Positions 25,392 to 35,293 are shown, counted from the first letter of the stretch. The stretch: 64,000 nt of DNA from Acidobacteriota bacterium (GCA_016703965.1 JADJBB010000021.1:496001-560000), one strand, 5' to 3'. Notes: generated by a model not told the origin, from the letters alone. Translations and numbers: made by a program.

Positions 25392-28130
25392 ATGTCAAAC
25401 AAAAATAATGGAATAAATAATTCCAACAACGTTCTCCGAAAAGAAGATTCGCTCCATTCGCTTTCAGCTGCTCCCTATTCCTATTCGGTAGATAAGATCA
25501 CAGATTTTCTTAAAGTCGACCCATCAAAAGGCCTTTCAAATAATGAAGCGTTAGCAAGGCAGTTGCGCGACGGTACAAACACGATCGCGACTTCCAAAGG
25601 ACCCGCTTGGTGGCAGATCTTTCTGAGGCAGTTCGCCAGTATCGTGATCTGGCTGTTGGCATTTGCGGCCGTCGTCGCGTGGTTTACCGAAAGTCGGCTC
25701 GAAGCGGTAGCTATTTTGACGGTGCTCGTTCTAAACGCTCTGATCGGTTTTGCGATCGAGTGGCAGGCGGGGCGAGCACTCGATGCGTTGCGGAAAGCGA
25801 CGCACACATTTGCGCGTGTTCGGCGTGAAGGTGGTGAGCGGATCGTCGATTCAAGCGATCTGGTATCGGGTGACATTGTCGTTTTAACCGCCGGCGACTG
25901 CGTTCCGGCTGATTCACTACTCGTAGAGACCGCCAATTTATATACGGATGAATCGTCACTAACGGGTGAAAGCTTGCCGGTTGCAAAGATGAGTGGTGCC
26001 GTATCGGCTTCGGCTCCGCTTGCCGAACGCCGATCGATGTTATACCTCGGATCGAACATTGTACGTGGACGGGCTCTCGGGGTTGTGACTGCCACTGGTG
26101 AAAAAACCGAAATTGGCCGCATCGGCCGCTTATTGAATGAAACTTCCCCGGGAAAAACACCTCTCGAACTAAAACTTCAGGTGATGGGCAAGTGGCTTGT
26201 CTATATTGTGGTCGTGGTTGCCGTCGCGACCATGATTGCGGGCTATTTGCGCGGAGACGATCTTTGGCTGATGTTCGAAGTAGCGATAAGCCTTGCTGTT
26301 GCCGCAGTTCCGGAAGGCCTGCCCGCCGTTACCACTCTGATCTTGGCTCTCGGCGTAATGCGAATGGCCCGCCGAAATGCGATCGTACGCAAACTTTCGG
26401 CCGTCGAAACACTTGGAAGCACTTCGGTGATCTGCACAGACAAGACCGGCACACTGACCGAAAATAGACTGACGGTTCAGGAATTTCAGCTCTCTGATGG
26501 TGAAGTGATCAAACTTTCAGACAGCCAACTAACCGCATCGCCAAATGATGCGTTCCTCCGTCTCCTTCGAGTGAGTGTTTTGTGTAACGAAGCTTCATTT
26601 GATCCCGATCTCGAAAAAGACAAGCGAGCCATCGGAGATCCTACCGAAACGGCGTTGCTCATCGCGGCCGATAAATATGGACTAAACGCCCCTGCTGAGC
26701 GATCAAAGTATAAAAAGATCTTTGAGCATCCCTTCGATGCTTCTACGAAGCGGATGATCACCGTGTCTGAGAGTGGCGATGCAAAACAATTTGCCGGGAT
26801 GAAAGGTGCCCCCGCAGTGGTGCTTGATATCTGTAGCCACTTCATAACGACCGCTGGAAGCATTAGAATTCTCGACGAGGGGTTTCGCCGAGAATTCTTA
26901 AAGATCAATGAATCCATGGCGAGCCGGGCTCTACGTGTCCTGGCTTTTGCGGAAAAACCGCTAGACGAGGTATTCAATCCTTCTTCAAACGCAGAGATTT
27001 CAAACGGCTACACGTTTTTGGGTTTCGCCGGGATGACCGATCCGTTACGCGAAGGCGTGGCCACCGCTGTCCGGCAAGCACGGCAAGCGGGAATTCGCGT
27101 CGTCATGTTGACAGGGGATCAGATAAATACTGCCAGGGCGATCGCCGAGGAACTTCGCCTGAGTGATGGGCAAGATATCTTTGCATTCCATTCAGACGAT
27201 CTAACAGCCGCTAATAGCGAAGAGATCGCGCAAATGGCGAGGGACGCAAACGTTTTTGCTCGCGTTACGCCGGAAGACAAACTGCGCATCGTCGAGGCCT
27301 TGCAGAATGCGGGAGAGATAGTTGCGGTGACCGGCGACGGTGTGAATGACGCTCCAGCCCTGAAGCGTGCCGATATTGGAATTGCGATGGGACTGCGCGG
27401 CACCGAAGTCGCCAAAGAAGCCGCCGACATAGTTCTAACGGACGATAACTTTGCAACGATCGTAAAGTCTATCGAAGGCGGACGATCGATCTATGCTAAT
27501 ATCACTAAATTTGTTCACCTGATGTTTTCGAGTAACTTGGGCGAAATAATTGTTATTTTCATCCCGATCGCGGCAGGTTATCCGTTGCCCCTTCTTCCTT
27601 TACAAATTCTTTGGGTAAATCTAATCACCGATATATTTCCTGCACTTGCTCTGGCTGTAGAACCTCCCTCTCAGGAAACAATGAGTCGGCGTCCGAAACT
27701 GCGGGAAAATCTGCTGTCCGGACCATTTTTATTCACGATCTCGTGGCAGGGAATAATGCTTGCGGCCGTAACCATCGCCGTTTATTATTGGGCTTTCCAG
27801 ACTTACGGCGAAGGGGCACACGCTCGCACGATAACGCTGCTTGCCGTCGTGGGAGCCCAACTCGGGCACCTTTATAATTGCCGATCGCAAACCCGCTCTG
27901 CTTTTGATTTTAGTAATCCATATATTTTTGCCGCCACGGGCGTCGTCATAGTTCTGCAGGCCTTTGCGATCTACTTTCCGCCGCTCGCTCGAGTTCTTGA
28001 TACCGTCCCGCCAACGGGAACCGATCTTATAGTGATTCTATTCGCCGTCATTTTGCCGGTCGGGATTGTAGAGGTCGTAAAAATATTTACGAGGAGAAAC
28101 CTCCGTACGGGCGTGGCTGGGCTATTCTAA
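25392..28130 (+). CDS. P2-type cation-transporting ATPase
   Basis: The 912-residue membrane pump has the full P-type order: an N-terminal cation ATPase domain, M1-M2, actuator domain with LTGES, M4 with AVPEGLPAVTTLILALG, the phosphorylation site D350 in ICTDKTGTLTEN, nucleotide-binding domain (KGAP and DPLRE boxes), the hinge TGDGVNDAPALKRADIG, and a C-terminal membrane bundle. The PEGLPA motif in M4 marks the P2 class (Ca2+/Na+/H+ pumps) and not the heavy-metal P1 class. The ion is not certain; P2A calcium-type is the best fit. I chose the ATG at 25392; a GTG at 25374 is possible. It lies between phosphoketolase and acetate kinase, 18 nt before the latter, so the three probably share a transcript. 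Confidence 0.9.
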   Translation: MSNKNNGINNSNNVLRKEDSLHSLSAAPYSYSVDKITDFLKVDPSKGLSNNEALARQLRDGTNTIATSKGPAWWQIFLRQFASIVIWLLAFAAVVAWFTESRLEAVAILTVLVLNALIGFAIEWQAGRALDALRKATHTFARVRREGGERIVDSSDLVSGDIVVLTAGDCVPADSLLVETANLYTDESSLTGESLPVAKMSGAVSASAPLAERRSMLYLGSNIVRGRALGVVTATGEKTEIGRIGRLLNETSPGKTPLELKLQVMGKWLVYIVVVVAVATMIAGYLRGDDLWLMFEVAISLAVAAVPEGLPAVTTLILALGVMRMARRNAIVRKLSAVETLGSTSVICTDKTGTLTENRLTVQEFQLSDGEVIKLSDSQLTASPNDAFLRLLRVSVLCNEASFDPDLEKDKRAIGDPTETALLIAADKYGLNAPAERSKYKKIFEHPFDASTKRMITVSESGDAKQFAGMKGAPAVVLDICSHFITTAGSIRILDEGFRREFLKINESMASRALRVLAFAEKPLDEVFNPSSNAEISNGYTFLGFAGMTDPLREGVATAVRQARQAGIRVVMLTGDQINTARAIAEELRLSDGQDIFAFHSDDLTAANSEEIAQMARDANVFARVTPEDKLRIVEALQNAGEIVAVTGDGVNDAPALKRADIGIAMGLRGTEVAKEAADIVLTDDNFATIVKSIEGGRSIYANITKFVHLMFSSNLGEIIVIFIPIAAGYPLPLLPLQILWVNLITDIFPALALAVEPPSQETMSRRPKLRENLLSGPFLFTISWQGIMLAAVTIAVYYWAFQTYGEGAHARTITLLAVVGAQLGHLYNCRSQTRSAFDFSNPYIFAATGVVIVLQAFAIYFPPLARVLDTVPPTGTDLIVILFAVILPVGIVEVVKIFTRRNLRTGVAGLF

Positions 28131-28148
28131 GGATTCAGCACTAAAATC

Positions 28149-29396
28149 ATGAATATCCTGGTCTTAAATTGCGGCAGCTCGTCACTTAAGTTTCAACTTA
28201 TAGCCACTGACCTCGATCGCATCGAGAAGAATGATGACAAGCGTTTGGCTCACGGCACTATTGAGCGCATCGGCGGGGCCGCGATCATTACGCAAACCGC
28301 TGAAGGCAAAACACCGCAACGCTCGGCGGCCCCGATCAGGGATATGAGATCGGCGGTCGAGATGATTGTTAGGTGGATAGTATCCGACGCTTCAGAGATC
28401 GCCGAGGTGAACGGTCTGGGCGACATTCAAGCAGTTGGCCACCGGGTCGTCCACGGCGGCGAACACTTTTCCGAATCGGTAATTATCAGTGACGACATCC
28501 TCCGAGGCATCGAAGACTGCATCGAACTCGCACCGCTTCACAATCCGGCCAACATTAGCGGAATTCGCGCGGCCCGTGAGATCTTCGGGAAGGGAATTGT
28601 CCAAGTGGCCGTTTTCGATACTGCTTTTCACCAGACTTTGCCAGAAAAATCATTTCTCTATGCCTTGCCTTATCAACTCTACCGGCGTCACAAGATTCGC
28701 CGTTACGGATTTCACGGCACTTCAAATCGATACGTCGCTTACCGGTACCGCACTTTGCTGAATATCCCGCGAGAGCAGGTAAATGTGATCGCTCTCCACC
28801 TCGGCAACGGCTGTTCCGCAACTGCGATCAAAGGCGGCAAGTCGATCGACACTTCGATGGGAATGACGCCACTCGAAGGCCTCGTAATGGGAACCCGAGC
28901 AGGCGACTTCGATCCGGCTATCATCGACTTTGTTGCCGCCAAAGAAGGTCTGTCGGCGTTAGAGATCGAATCGCTGGTCAATAAACAGTCAGGCCTGTTG
29001 GGACTGTCCGGCCTAACAAACGATATGCGCGAATTGCTCGCCGAGTCGAAGGAGAACGGGGATCGCCGCTCGAGCCTTGCGATCGAGATCTTCTGTTACC
29101 GGGCGAGTAAGTATATAGGATCGTATTTAGCGGCTATGAATGGTGCAGACGCCCTCATTTTTACCGGCGGTATCGGCGAAAATTCCTCCGAGGTTCGGCG
29201 GATGATCTGTGACTACTTGTCGTGGTTTGGCGGAGAGGTAGATTCGCAGCTTAATGAATCAATGACCGGCGGAAAAGAGGGAATCATTAACACCGGAGGA
29301 TCACGGCTGAAGATTTTTGTCATCCCGACCAACGAGGAATTGCTGATCGCTCGTGATACAGCACGTCTTATTGGTTCTAAGACTTCGGATGGTTAG
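28149..29396 (+). CDS. ackA: Acetate kinase
   Basis: The 415-residue protein starts with the ASKHA phosphate-1 motif NILVLNCGSSSLKFQL and has the family signatures GHRVVHGGEHF, IRRYGFHGTSNRYV, ALHLGNGCSATAIKGGKSID, TSMGMTPLEGLVMGTRAGD and ALIFTGGIGENSSEVR. It interconverts acetyl phosphate plus ADP with acetate plus ATP in the cytoplasm. With the upstream phosphoketolase it forms a compact energy-yielding pair; no phosphotransacetylase is present nearby. It is about 15 residues longer than usual, from a small insertion near residue 60. Confidence 0.95.
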   Translation: MNILVLNCGSSSLKFQLIATDLDRIEKNDDKRLAHGTIERIGGAAIITQTAEGKTPQRSAAPIRDMRSAVEMIVRWIVSDASEIAEVNGLGDIQAVGHRVVHGGEHFSESVIISDDILRGIEDCIELAPLHNPANISGIRAAREIFGKGIVQVAVFDTAFHQTLPEKSFLYALPYQLYRRHKIRRYGFHGTSNRYVAYRYRTLLNIPREQVNVIALHLGNGCSATAIKGGKSIDTSMGMTPLEGLVMGTRAGDFDPAIIDFVAAKEGLSALEIESLVNKQSGLLGLSGLTNDMRELLAESKENGDRRSSLAIEIFCYRASKYIGSYLAAMNGADALIFTGGIGENSSEVRRMICDYLSWFGGEVDSQLNESMTGGKEGIINTGGSRLKIFVIPTNEELLIARDTARLIGSKTSDG

Positions 29397-29427
29397 ATCA
29401 GTGACTACCTTTGGCGATAGGATCATT

Positions 29428-30378
29428 ATGGTAGAAAACGGCTCCGACATCTCAAAAATTCTAATCGCCTACGATGGTTCGGGATATGCTCACGGGGTTC
29501 TTGGGGAATTGCGATCTAGTGGACTACCGAAAAAAGCTCAGATAATAATTATTTCGGTGTGTGAGATCTGGCTCCCGACTGGGGCTCCACGCATCATCAT
29601 TGGCCAGTTAAATAGGGAAGAGAAAGCCTGTTTTCAAAAACACCGCGAGCAGATCGACCGAAACATGACGGAAACAATGGCAAATGTCCGTCTCGCACAG
29701 GAAGAATTACTTTCGTTTTTTCCGGATTGGAGCGTTGAAGTCGAAGTCATTTGCGGTTCGCCGGCCCGCGAAATTTTGGAAAAGGCAAGTAAGTTTAGGC
29801 CTGATCTTATTGTGATAGGCGAACGGGGACTTTCGTCCGACGAAGATACCGGCCTTGGAAGCACTTCACAAATTGTTTTAGCTGAGGCGAGATGCACCGT
29901 TCGAATATCTCGCTTTAGGTCTCCACCTTCTGATTCAAATCTCACGGTCATTGTTGGATTTGACGGCTCACCGGGTTCAATTACAGCAATAAGAAAGGTC
30001 GCGTCCCGCCCGTGGAAGACAAAGCCCACTATACGTCTCGTTACTGTTACCGATCCTTTTACTTTGTTGAAGCCGGGCCGGGTTTTTCAGCCTATCGAGG
30101 GTATGGTAGAGGGGCGAATGGAAGGCGAAACAAAATGGGCAAATAATTTGGCTCGCGATGCCATACATTTATTGCGTGAAGTCAGCTATCCCGCAACTCT
30201 GCATATATATTCGGGCAACCCCCAAATGGTGTTGATTAGTGCAGCAACAAAATGGAATGCCGATGCGATATTTCTAGGTGCGACATCCGAAACAAGTTTG
30301 TCGGAAAAATATTCTCTCGGTTGTGTTGCTCTTGCGATTGCCAACCGAGCCCCGTGTTCAGTTGAAGTTGTTAGATAG
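29428..30378 (+). CDS. Tandem universal stress protein
   Basis: The 316-residue protein contains two UspA domains. The first runs from KILIAYDGSGYAHG to the nucleotide-binding loop LIVIGERGLSSDEDTGLGST, and the second from LTVIVGFDGSPGSITAIRKV to AIFLGATSETSLSEKYSLG. The 'G-x2-G-x9-G(S/T)' loop is well kept in domain 1 and altered in domain 2. I chose the ATG at 29428, with AGGA at good distance, because the frame further upstream runs back into acetate kinase. Proteins of this type bind ATP and aid survival under stress or starvation; it fits the stress/fermentation cluster. Confidence 0.88.
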   Translation: MVENGSDISKILIAYDGSGYAHGVLGELRSSGLPKKAQIIIISVCEIWLPTGAPRIIIGQLNREEKACFQKHREQIDRNMTETMANVRLAQEELLSFFPDWSVEVEVICGSPAREILEKASKFRPDLIVIGERGLSSDEDTGLGSTSQIVLAEARCTVRISRFRSPPSDSNLTVIVGFDGSPGSITAIRKVASRPWKTKPTIRLVTVTDPFTLLKPGRVFQPIEGMVEGRMEGETKWANNLARDAIHLLREVSYPATLHIYSGNPQMVLISAATKWNADAIFLGATSETSLSEKYSLGCVALAIANRAPCSVEVVR

Positions 30379-30493
30379 TTCGAGCGAATCCATTTTTCGA
30401 GCCGAAAAAAAACGCCGGAATGAATCTGCCAACAGTACTCCCATCGAAGATGCGACATAAACTTGTATCTTGGTCTTGCTGAGTTTCTTTTCC

Positions 30494-31282
30494 CTATTCC
30501 CGTAATTTCGCACTTTCAGCCAAAATACTCATCTTTCGGCGATGTTCCTCTTTGCTTATTTCTAAAATATTTCCATCCTGGATTAACAATATGCGGTCGG
30601 CGGCCTGAGCCAGACGATCGTCGTGTGTGATCATGACGAATGCAACTCCGCTTTCACGGTTCATCTCACGCATCATTTCGAAGACCTCGGCACCGGACTG
30701 GCTGTCGAGATTTCCCGTCGGTTCGTCGGCGAGCACTATCTTCGGAGAATTCGCCAACGCCCTCACAATTGCACAGCGCTGATTCTGTCCGCCGCTCATT
30801 TCATCCGGATGTTTATTGATTTGGTCACCTAACCCGACCCGCTTGAGCAGTGCCAGAACCATTTCGCGTTCCTCATCCGATGCCTCGCCTCTACGGATCG
30901 TTATCGGCATCAGGGCGTTTTCAATGCATGTGAATTCGTCAAGTAGATAATGCGCCTGAAAAATAAAGCCGACGTCATCGCTTCGAAGGCGGGCCAGGCC
31001 ATCGTCGTCCAGGGTCGAAATGTCTACACCGTTTATCAAAACTGTGCCTCCCGTCGGGATATCCAGTGCACCTAAGATGTTGAGCAATGTAGATTTGCCG
31101 CTGCCTGACTGGCCGACGATCGCAACAAATTCGCGTGCCCGGATCTCGATGTCCAAACCAAAAAGCACCGGTACATCGATCTTGCCGAAGTATGTTTTTT
31201 TCAGCCCCCGCGTTTCGATAACAATAGGCAATTCGGCCTTTGATCGCTCGTCTGCTACCTGTGTACTGGCTGAACTGCCCAT
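30494..31282 (-). CDS. ABC transporter ATPase (MacB/LolD type)
   Basis: The 262-residue ATPase has Walker A GQSGSGKST, Q-loop GFIFQAHYLL, signature MSGGQNQRCAIVRALA, Walker B IVLADEPTGNLD and the switch MITHDDRLA. The 'LDEFTCIENALMPITI' region is typical of the MacB/LolD/FtsE class that drives FtsX-like permeases. It is the last gene of a three-gene operon whose first two genes encode the adaptor and permease (11-nt gap to the permease). A broken close relative lies at 9745-10352. Confidence 0.93.
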   Translation of the reverse strand: MGSSASTQVADERSKAELPIVIETRGLKKTYFGKIDVPVLFGLDIEIRAREFVAIVGQSGSGKSTLLNILGALDIPTGGTVLINGVDISTLDDDGLARLRSDDVGFIFQAHYLLDEFTCIENALMPITIRRGEASDEEREMVLALLKRVGLGDQINKHPDEMSGGQNQRCAIVRALANSPKIVLADEPTGNLDSQSGAEVFEMMREMNRESGVAFVMITHDDRLAQAADRILLIQDGNILEISKEEHRRKMSILAESAKLRE

Positions 31283-31293
31283 TTTCCTGTGTC

Positions 31294-32556
31294 TTATCGC
31301 ATTACGTCGACCGGATTGAGTTTGGCGGCCCGCCGTGCGGGCAGAACTGCGGCGATCACGGTCGTGATGATCGCTGCCAGCATTGCAAGCCCGATATACA
31401 TTGGAAAGATCTTTACCGGAAAGAGGGCAAGCGGTTCCTGCCCGGCCACGGCCGCTCTGGTCGGCAAACTGATGAGGTAGGCGATCGTAGTGCCTAGTAC
31501 CGCTCCGACCGAACTTCCAATGATCGCAACACCCAAGCCTTGAAACACGAAAACTGTCGATATTTGAGACTGCCGGGCTCCCATACTCCTCAGGATGCCG
31601 ATCTCAGTAGATTTTTGAAGTACTGAAACAATTAGAACCGAGGCGATCGCGAACGCGGATGCGATCAGGCTAAAGGCTGAGATCAAATAAGCCGATATGC
31701 CCATCATCTGCAAATTGGTCAGATTTCGGGAATAGTCACGGGTCCACGGCCGAGCTTCATATTTTGTTAATGCCATTATCGTGTTCGATAGGTCCTCAAC
31801 CGCATAAATGTCATAAACCTTTATGTAGATGATATTTACCGAAGTGCCGAGTCCGAAAAGACTCTGTGCATTACGAAGTGTTACATAAGCACTTCCGCGG
31901 CCCTGGCCACGATTATAGATCCCCGCAATTGTGAATGAATCGGCTTGATTTGAGCTTGACGCGAGTCTTATTCGTTCGCCAACCGTAACGTTCAGATCCT
32001 TTGCAAGCTCCGTATCTATGACGATCTCGTCGCTGCTCAAGCTCTTGTATCTGCCGCTAACCAGATCCCTTATGATCGGCGTAATGACATCTAAAAGTTC
32101 GGGATCGGCCCCAACTACCGAAACCCCGATCGGATTTGCACCCTTCGAGGCAAACCCCTGGCCGTTTACTACCGGAGCGACGCCACTAACATTGGGCAAT
32201 CCTCTGAGCATAGTGACCACTTCGTCCCAGTTGTCGATAAACTTCAGTCGCGACGCGGATACTTCAATTCGGCTTGACGTAGGGCTCTCGGGGATCTCAA
32301 GAGGCTTGGGTTTCGGGTCTTCGACCTGCACCGTTACGTGAGGGATCGACTCTGTTAATAGAACAGACATCATGTTCTGCAGACCGAAGATCAGGGACGT
32401 AATGAATATAACGATTATGACGCCGGTCGCCACGGCGCTAATTGTCAAAAGGGTCTGCAAGCCACCTGAAAACAGATGCCGCACCGCGAGACGAAACTCG
32501 AAACGGTAGGACTTTGGGATCAAGGCCGAAATTACTATGTCACCGAATGGTTTCAT
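31294..32556 (-). CDS. FtsX-like ABC permease (MacB/DevC type)
   Basis: The ~420-residue protein has one N-terminal membrane helix (TLLTISAVATGVIIVIFITS), a ~230-residue periplasmic MacB core domain, and three C-terminal helices with SVLQKSTEIGILRSMGARQS and the end motif LPARRAAKLNPVDVMR typical of FtsX permeases. I place the start at the ATG at 32556, with GAGG eight bases upstream; a GTG at 32565 overlaps the adaptor stop. With the ATPase and the adaptor it should form a tripartite transporter spanning the envelope, exporting a lipid, peptide or drug; the substrate is unknown. Confidence 0.9.
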   Translation of the reverse strand: MKPFGDIVISALIPKSYRFEFRLAVRHLFSGGLQTLLTISAVATGVIIVIFITSLIFGLQNMMSVLLTESIPHVTVQVEDPKPKPLEIPESPTSSRIEVSASRLKFIDNWDEVVTMLRGLPNVSGVAPVVNGQGFASKGANPIGVSVVGADPELLDVITPIIRDLVSGRYKSLSSDEIVIDTELAKDLNVTVGERIRLASSSNQADSFTIAGIYNRGQGRGSAYVTLRNAQSLFGLGTSVNIIYIKVYDIYAVEDLSNTIMALTKYEARPWTRDYSRNLTNLQMMGISAYLISAFSLIASAFAIASVLIVSVLQKSTEIGILRSMGARQSQISTVFVFQGLGVAIIGSSVGAVLGTTIAYLISLPTRAAVAGQEPLALFPVKIFPMYIGLAMLAAIITTVIAAVLPARRAAKLNPVDVMR

Positions 32557-32561
32557 CAAAA

Positions 32562-34049
32562 TCACCTCGGCTGCACACGGTCTCCCACCTTAATATTTGT
32601 AGGCGCGGCGATAATTCGATCTTCGGCTTCAAGCCCCGAGATCACCGGCACGCCGTCCTTTGTTGGCAGACGTGTGACGACTGGCTTCTGGGCAGCTTTG
32701 CCGTCTACGATGATAAAGACCACCGTTTCGTCGCCGACCCGCACCGGTGCGGTCTGAGGAATCAACAGACGGCTGACGCTTTTGGCCGTAATTATATTGA
32801 CGTTTATCGTCTGGCCAAGCCGAAGCCAATCGGGCGGATTGTCGGGGATCACCTTTATTGTTATCGTCCCGCGAACCTGATCCACCGCCGCTCCCAGTTC
32901 GGAAACTCTGCCGCTAAAGGCATTCTCGGAAAATGGGTCGGACGAGATAACTGCCTCTTGACCCACCTTCAATACCGAAAGATTGCTTTCATCGACATCA
33001 ATGCGAATTTCAGGTTCTACGCTGACCAGCGTAAGTACCCCGAGACTGCCAACAGACTGCCCCGTCTCCGCATTGATCTTTGTTACGGTTCCGGCAAAGG
33101 GGGCGGTGACGGACGCATTTCCGGCCTGCTCTTCGGCAACACTTAGAGCCCGCTCCGTTTCAGCAACCCGACTTTGGGCTACTCTGATGTCTTCGTCTCT
33201 TGCTCCACCCTGTATCGTGCGAAGCCGGGACTGCAGGACTCGAACATTGGCTTCCAACGATTTAAGGCCCGACTGGGCAGAACGAACATTGGCCCGCGAC
33301 ACTTCGATCGCCTGTTTTTGTGCTTCGACTCGTTTTTCGGCAACCTTAAGAATATTTAAATCACGATCATATTCGGAGCGAGAAATGTCACCGCTTTTTA
33401 CCAGAGAACTGCTTCGCCCGAGTTCCTTTACTGCCAAGTCCTTTTCAGATAGGAGTTGTTCAAGTACTGAACTGCCCTGATTGACACTCTTTTCCGTCTG
33501 GGCGATTACCGACCGCTGCTGTTCGACCTGAGCGATCGCTTGATTGACCTGCTCCACCGCAGCATTGATATCGGAACCTAATGCGTCACGAGATACTTGA
33601 GCTAACTGCGCTCGAGCGGTGACGACGGCGGATCGAGCCTGCCAGATCTGTGCCTCGGCGACATCATTTTTTATCAGGGCCAATTGCTGGCCCCGCACGA
33701 TGCTGTCGCCTTCTTTTACATAGAGCTTTTGTACAATGCCTTGTAACTGAGCTCCCACATTTGATTCCGTCTCGCCGCCGACGGTTCCGCTGCCTGAGAT
33801 CGTCTCGGTGATGGTTGCGGGTTTTGGTTCCACCAAGTCAACGGATTTCGGACGCCGCATAAGCCATACGACTGCGACGACAAGCAAAACAATGACCGCT
33901 AAAACGCCAGATCTGATGAGCCATTTTTGAACGTTCTCGGATCTATTGCCCGATTTTGATTGACTTGTCTCACCAGCATAGATATTCGCCTCGACCTCTT
34001 CATCCTTCGATCCCGCCGTACTGCCGTAAGGTTTTTGAGCTTTTTCCAT
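32562..34049 (-). CDS. Periplasmic adaptor (membrane fusion protein, HlyD/MacA family)
   Basis: The 495-residue protein has a polar N-terminus, one membrane anchor (about 45-65, SGVLAVIVLLVVAVVWLM), a first lipoyl half (VGAQLQGIVQKLYVKEGDSI), a long coiled-coil hairpin rich in Q/E/A (about 130-300), the second lipoyl half (ASVTAPFAGTVTKINAETGQ) and beta-barrel domains. It couples the inner-membrane MacB-type permease to an outer-membrane channel. No TolC-like gene is in the window. The ATG at 34049 is chosen; a GTG lies one codon before. It is the first gene of the operon. Confidence 0.9.
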   Translation of the reverse strand: MEKAQKPYGSTAGSKDEEVEANIYAGETSQSKSGNRSENVQKWLIRSGVLAVIVLLVVAVVWLMRRPKSVDLVEPKPATITETISGSGTVGGETESNVGAQLQGIVQKLYVKEGDSIVRGQQLALIKNDVAEAQIWQARSAVVTARAQLAQVSRDALGSDINAAVEQVNQAIAQVEQQRSVIAQTEKSVNQGSSVLEQLLSEKDLAVKELGRSSSLVKSGDISRSEYDRDLNILKVAEKRVEAQKQAIEVSRANVRSAQSGLKSLEANVRVLQSRLRTIQGGARDEDIRVAQSRVAETERALSVAEEQAGNASVTAPFAGTVTKINAETGQSVGSLGVLTLVSVEPEIRIDVDESNLSVLKVGQEAVISSDPFSENAFSGRVSELGAAVDQVRGTITIKVIPDNPPDWLRLGQTINVNIITAKSVSRLLIPQTAPVRVGDETVVFIIVDGKAAQKPVVTRLPTKDGVPVISGLEAEDRIIAAPTNIKVGDRVQPR

Positions 34050-34912
34050 CACATTTCTGCGGGGTAATACCCTAACTGGGTACTACACTTCAAAACAGCT
34101 TTTCTGGTGTATCATACAAAGCTTCTGAGTTTAGAATACTCCTCATCTCGTCGAATTTAATATTCGAGCTCCACCCACTTTTGCCCGCGTCGAGGACGAT
34201 CGCTTGCGTAAGCCTGCCATTTTTACAAAGGGTGCCGTGGATCTTTGCACGTTCCTTTCTTATAGAGTAAATCGTTAACAATTGTTTGACTGTGCGCCGC
34301 ATCACCTCGGAAACTCCGTTTCCCGGAGTTCCTGTGTTTGCCGACTCATATTCCACAACAAAATAGGATCGTAAGAAGGGCAATACCGCACAGACGAAAC
34401 CTGATCGATCTGATTAACAGGAAACCCGGTCTGAAAGTTCTAAGGGGAAAGTTGGGATGAAAAACGTGGGCCGGTGACCAGACACAGCGTCGGAACTTTT
34501 GTGTTCAGTTTAACGATCTCCAGACCTTTGGCTTGAATCATCTACAGCTGATCACTATGTTTCATGATTCATCAAGTGAGAAGTTTGCAGGCTAGAAACA
34601 TGATCGAAAAGGTGAATGCTGAGCTCGCAGCGAAGAACGCGACCAAAGAGGATCTCGGTGAGATTTCCGACGTATGTCTACCTGAGAGGTTTAATCCAGC
34701 AAACATTCACCCCTGAACAAGTAGAGCACATCCTAATCATCATCACGTTTCGGATTAGGCTCTCATTCGAGAAACTATCCGTTTCTTCGCGGACAGTTTT
34801 TTCGGCCGTATCCCAAATACCTCACTGTGAATGGCCGCGGGGTGGCAAATCACTATGTATCCATTCGCGGAATGATGTGGCTCGAAAACGAACAGCGGTT
34901 GAGAAGAAGGTT
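34050..34912. other. Long gap with remnants, no supported gene
   Basis: A leftward 97-codon frame (34090-34383) has only a TTG start without a ribosome-binding site and no recognised family; part of it overlaps a partial copy of the cassette-border repeat (about 34306-34336). A small forward frame at 34600-34716 (38 codons) seems to continue in another frame as TFTPEQVEHI, so it may be a decayed gene. I cannot assign anything in 34384-34599 or 34740-34912. Confidence 0.35.
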
Positions 34913-34997
34913 TGCCGAGGGTCGGAGTCGAACCGACATGGGCGTTAAGCCCGCCAGATTTTGAGTCTGGTGCGTATACCAATTTCGCCACCCCGGC
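34913..34997 (-). tRNA. tRNA-Leu (anticodon CAA)
   Basis: On the minus strand the acceptor GCCGGGG pairs with CCTCGGC (one G-U). The D-arm is followed by the anticodon stem CCAGA/TCTGG, whose loop CTCAAAA gives anticodon CAA. A long variable arm (GCGGGCTTAACGCCC) marks a class II tRNA, and the T-loop is GGTTCGACTCC. The discriminator is A and CCA is not encoded. It is the only complete tRNA I see in the window. Confidence 0.93.
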
Positions 34998-35221
34998 ATC
35001 GAACTTTAGATAATAGAACTACGAAACCGATAGGTCAAGACCACTGCTTTGGCCGACCGCTATTTTGGGGACGGCATTGCCATCAGGGTCATTCGGTTCG
35101 TCATTTCCGAGAGCTTCCGTAGCGCCGAGAGCAACCGGATAACCTAAGGTCAACTATTTCAAAAATTTGCTAGCTTTTGCAAAAAGCTTTGTGGCATACT
35201 ATTTCCACTGGGGGTGATAAT

Positions 35222-35257
35222 ATGAAAATTAATCAAACAAAGGTGGTTTTAGTTTAG
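35222..35257 (+). CDS. Possible 11-residue leader peptide upstream of queA
   Basis: ATG at 35222, preceded by a strong GGGGGTG seven bases upstream, opens the mini-ORF MKINQTKVVLV followed by TAG. The strong ribosome-binding site is unusual in this window. It is followed by an imperfect GTCCGG-containing hairpin region and then a clear terminator 13 nt before the queA start codon, an arrangement expected of an attenuated leader. It could also be an independent small RNA or peptide gene. The rest of 34998-35221 shows no gene. Confidence 0.4.
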   Translation: MKINQTKVVLV

Positions 35258-35293
35258 ACGGATCGTCCGGCTTTCAGATGGTCCGGTGTTAGA

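Noticed and set aside
34090..34383. Leftward frame of 97 codons upstream of the efflux operon
   Set aside because: TTG start without ribosome-binding site, no family, and overlap with a partial copy of the border repeat.
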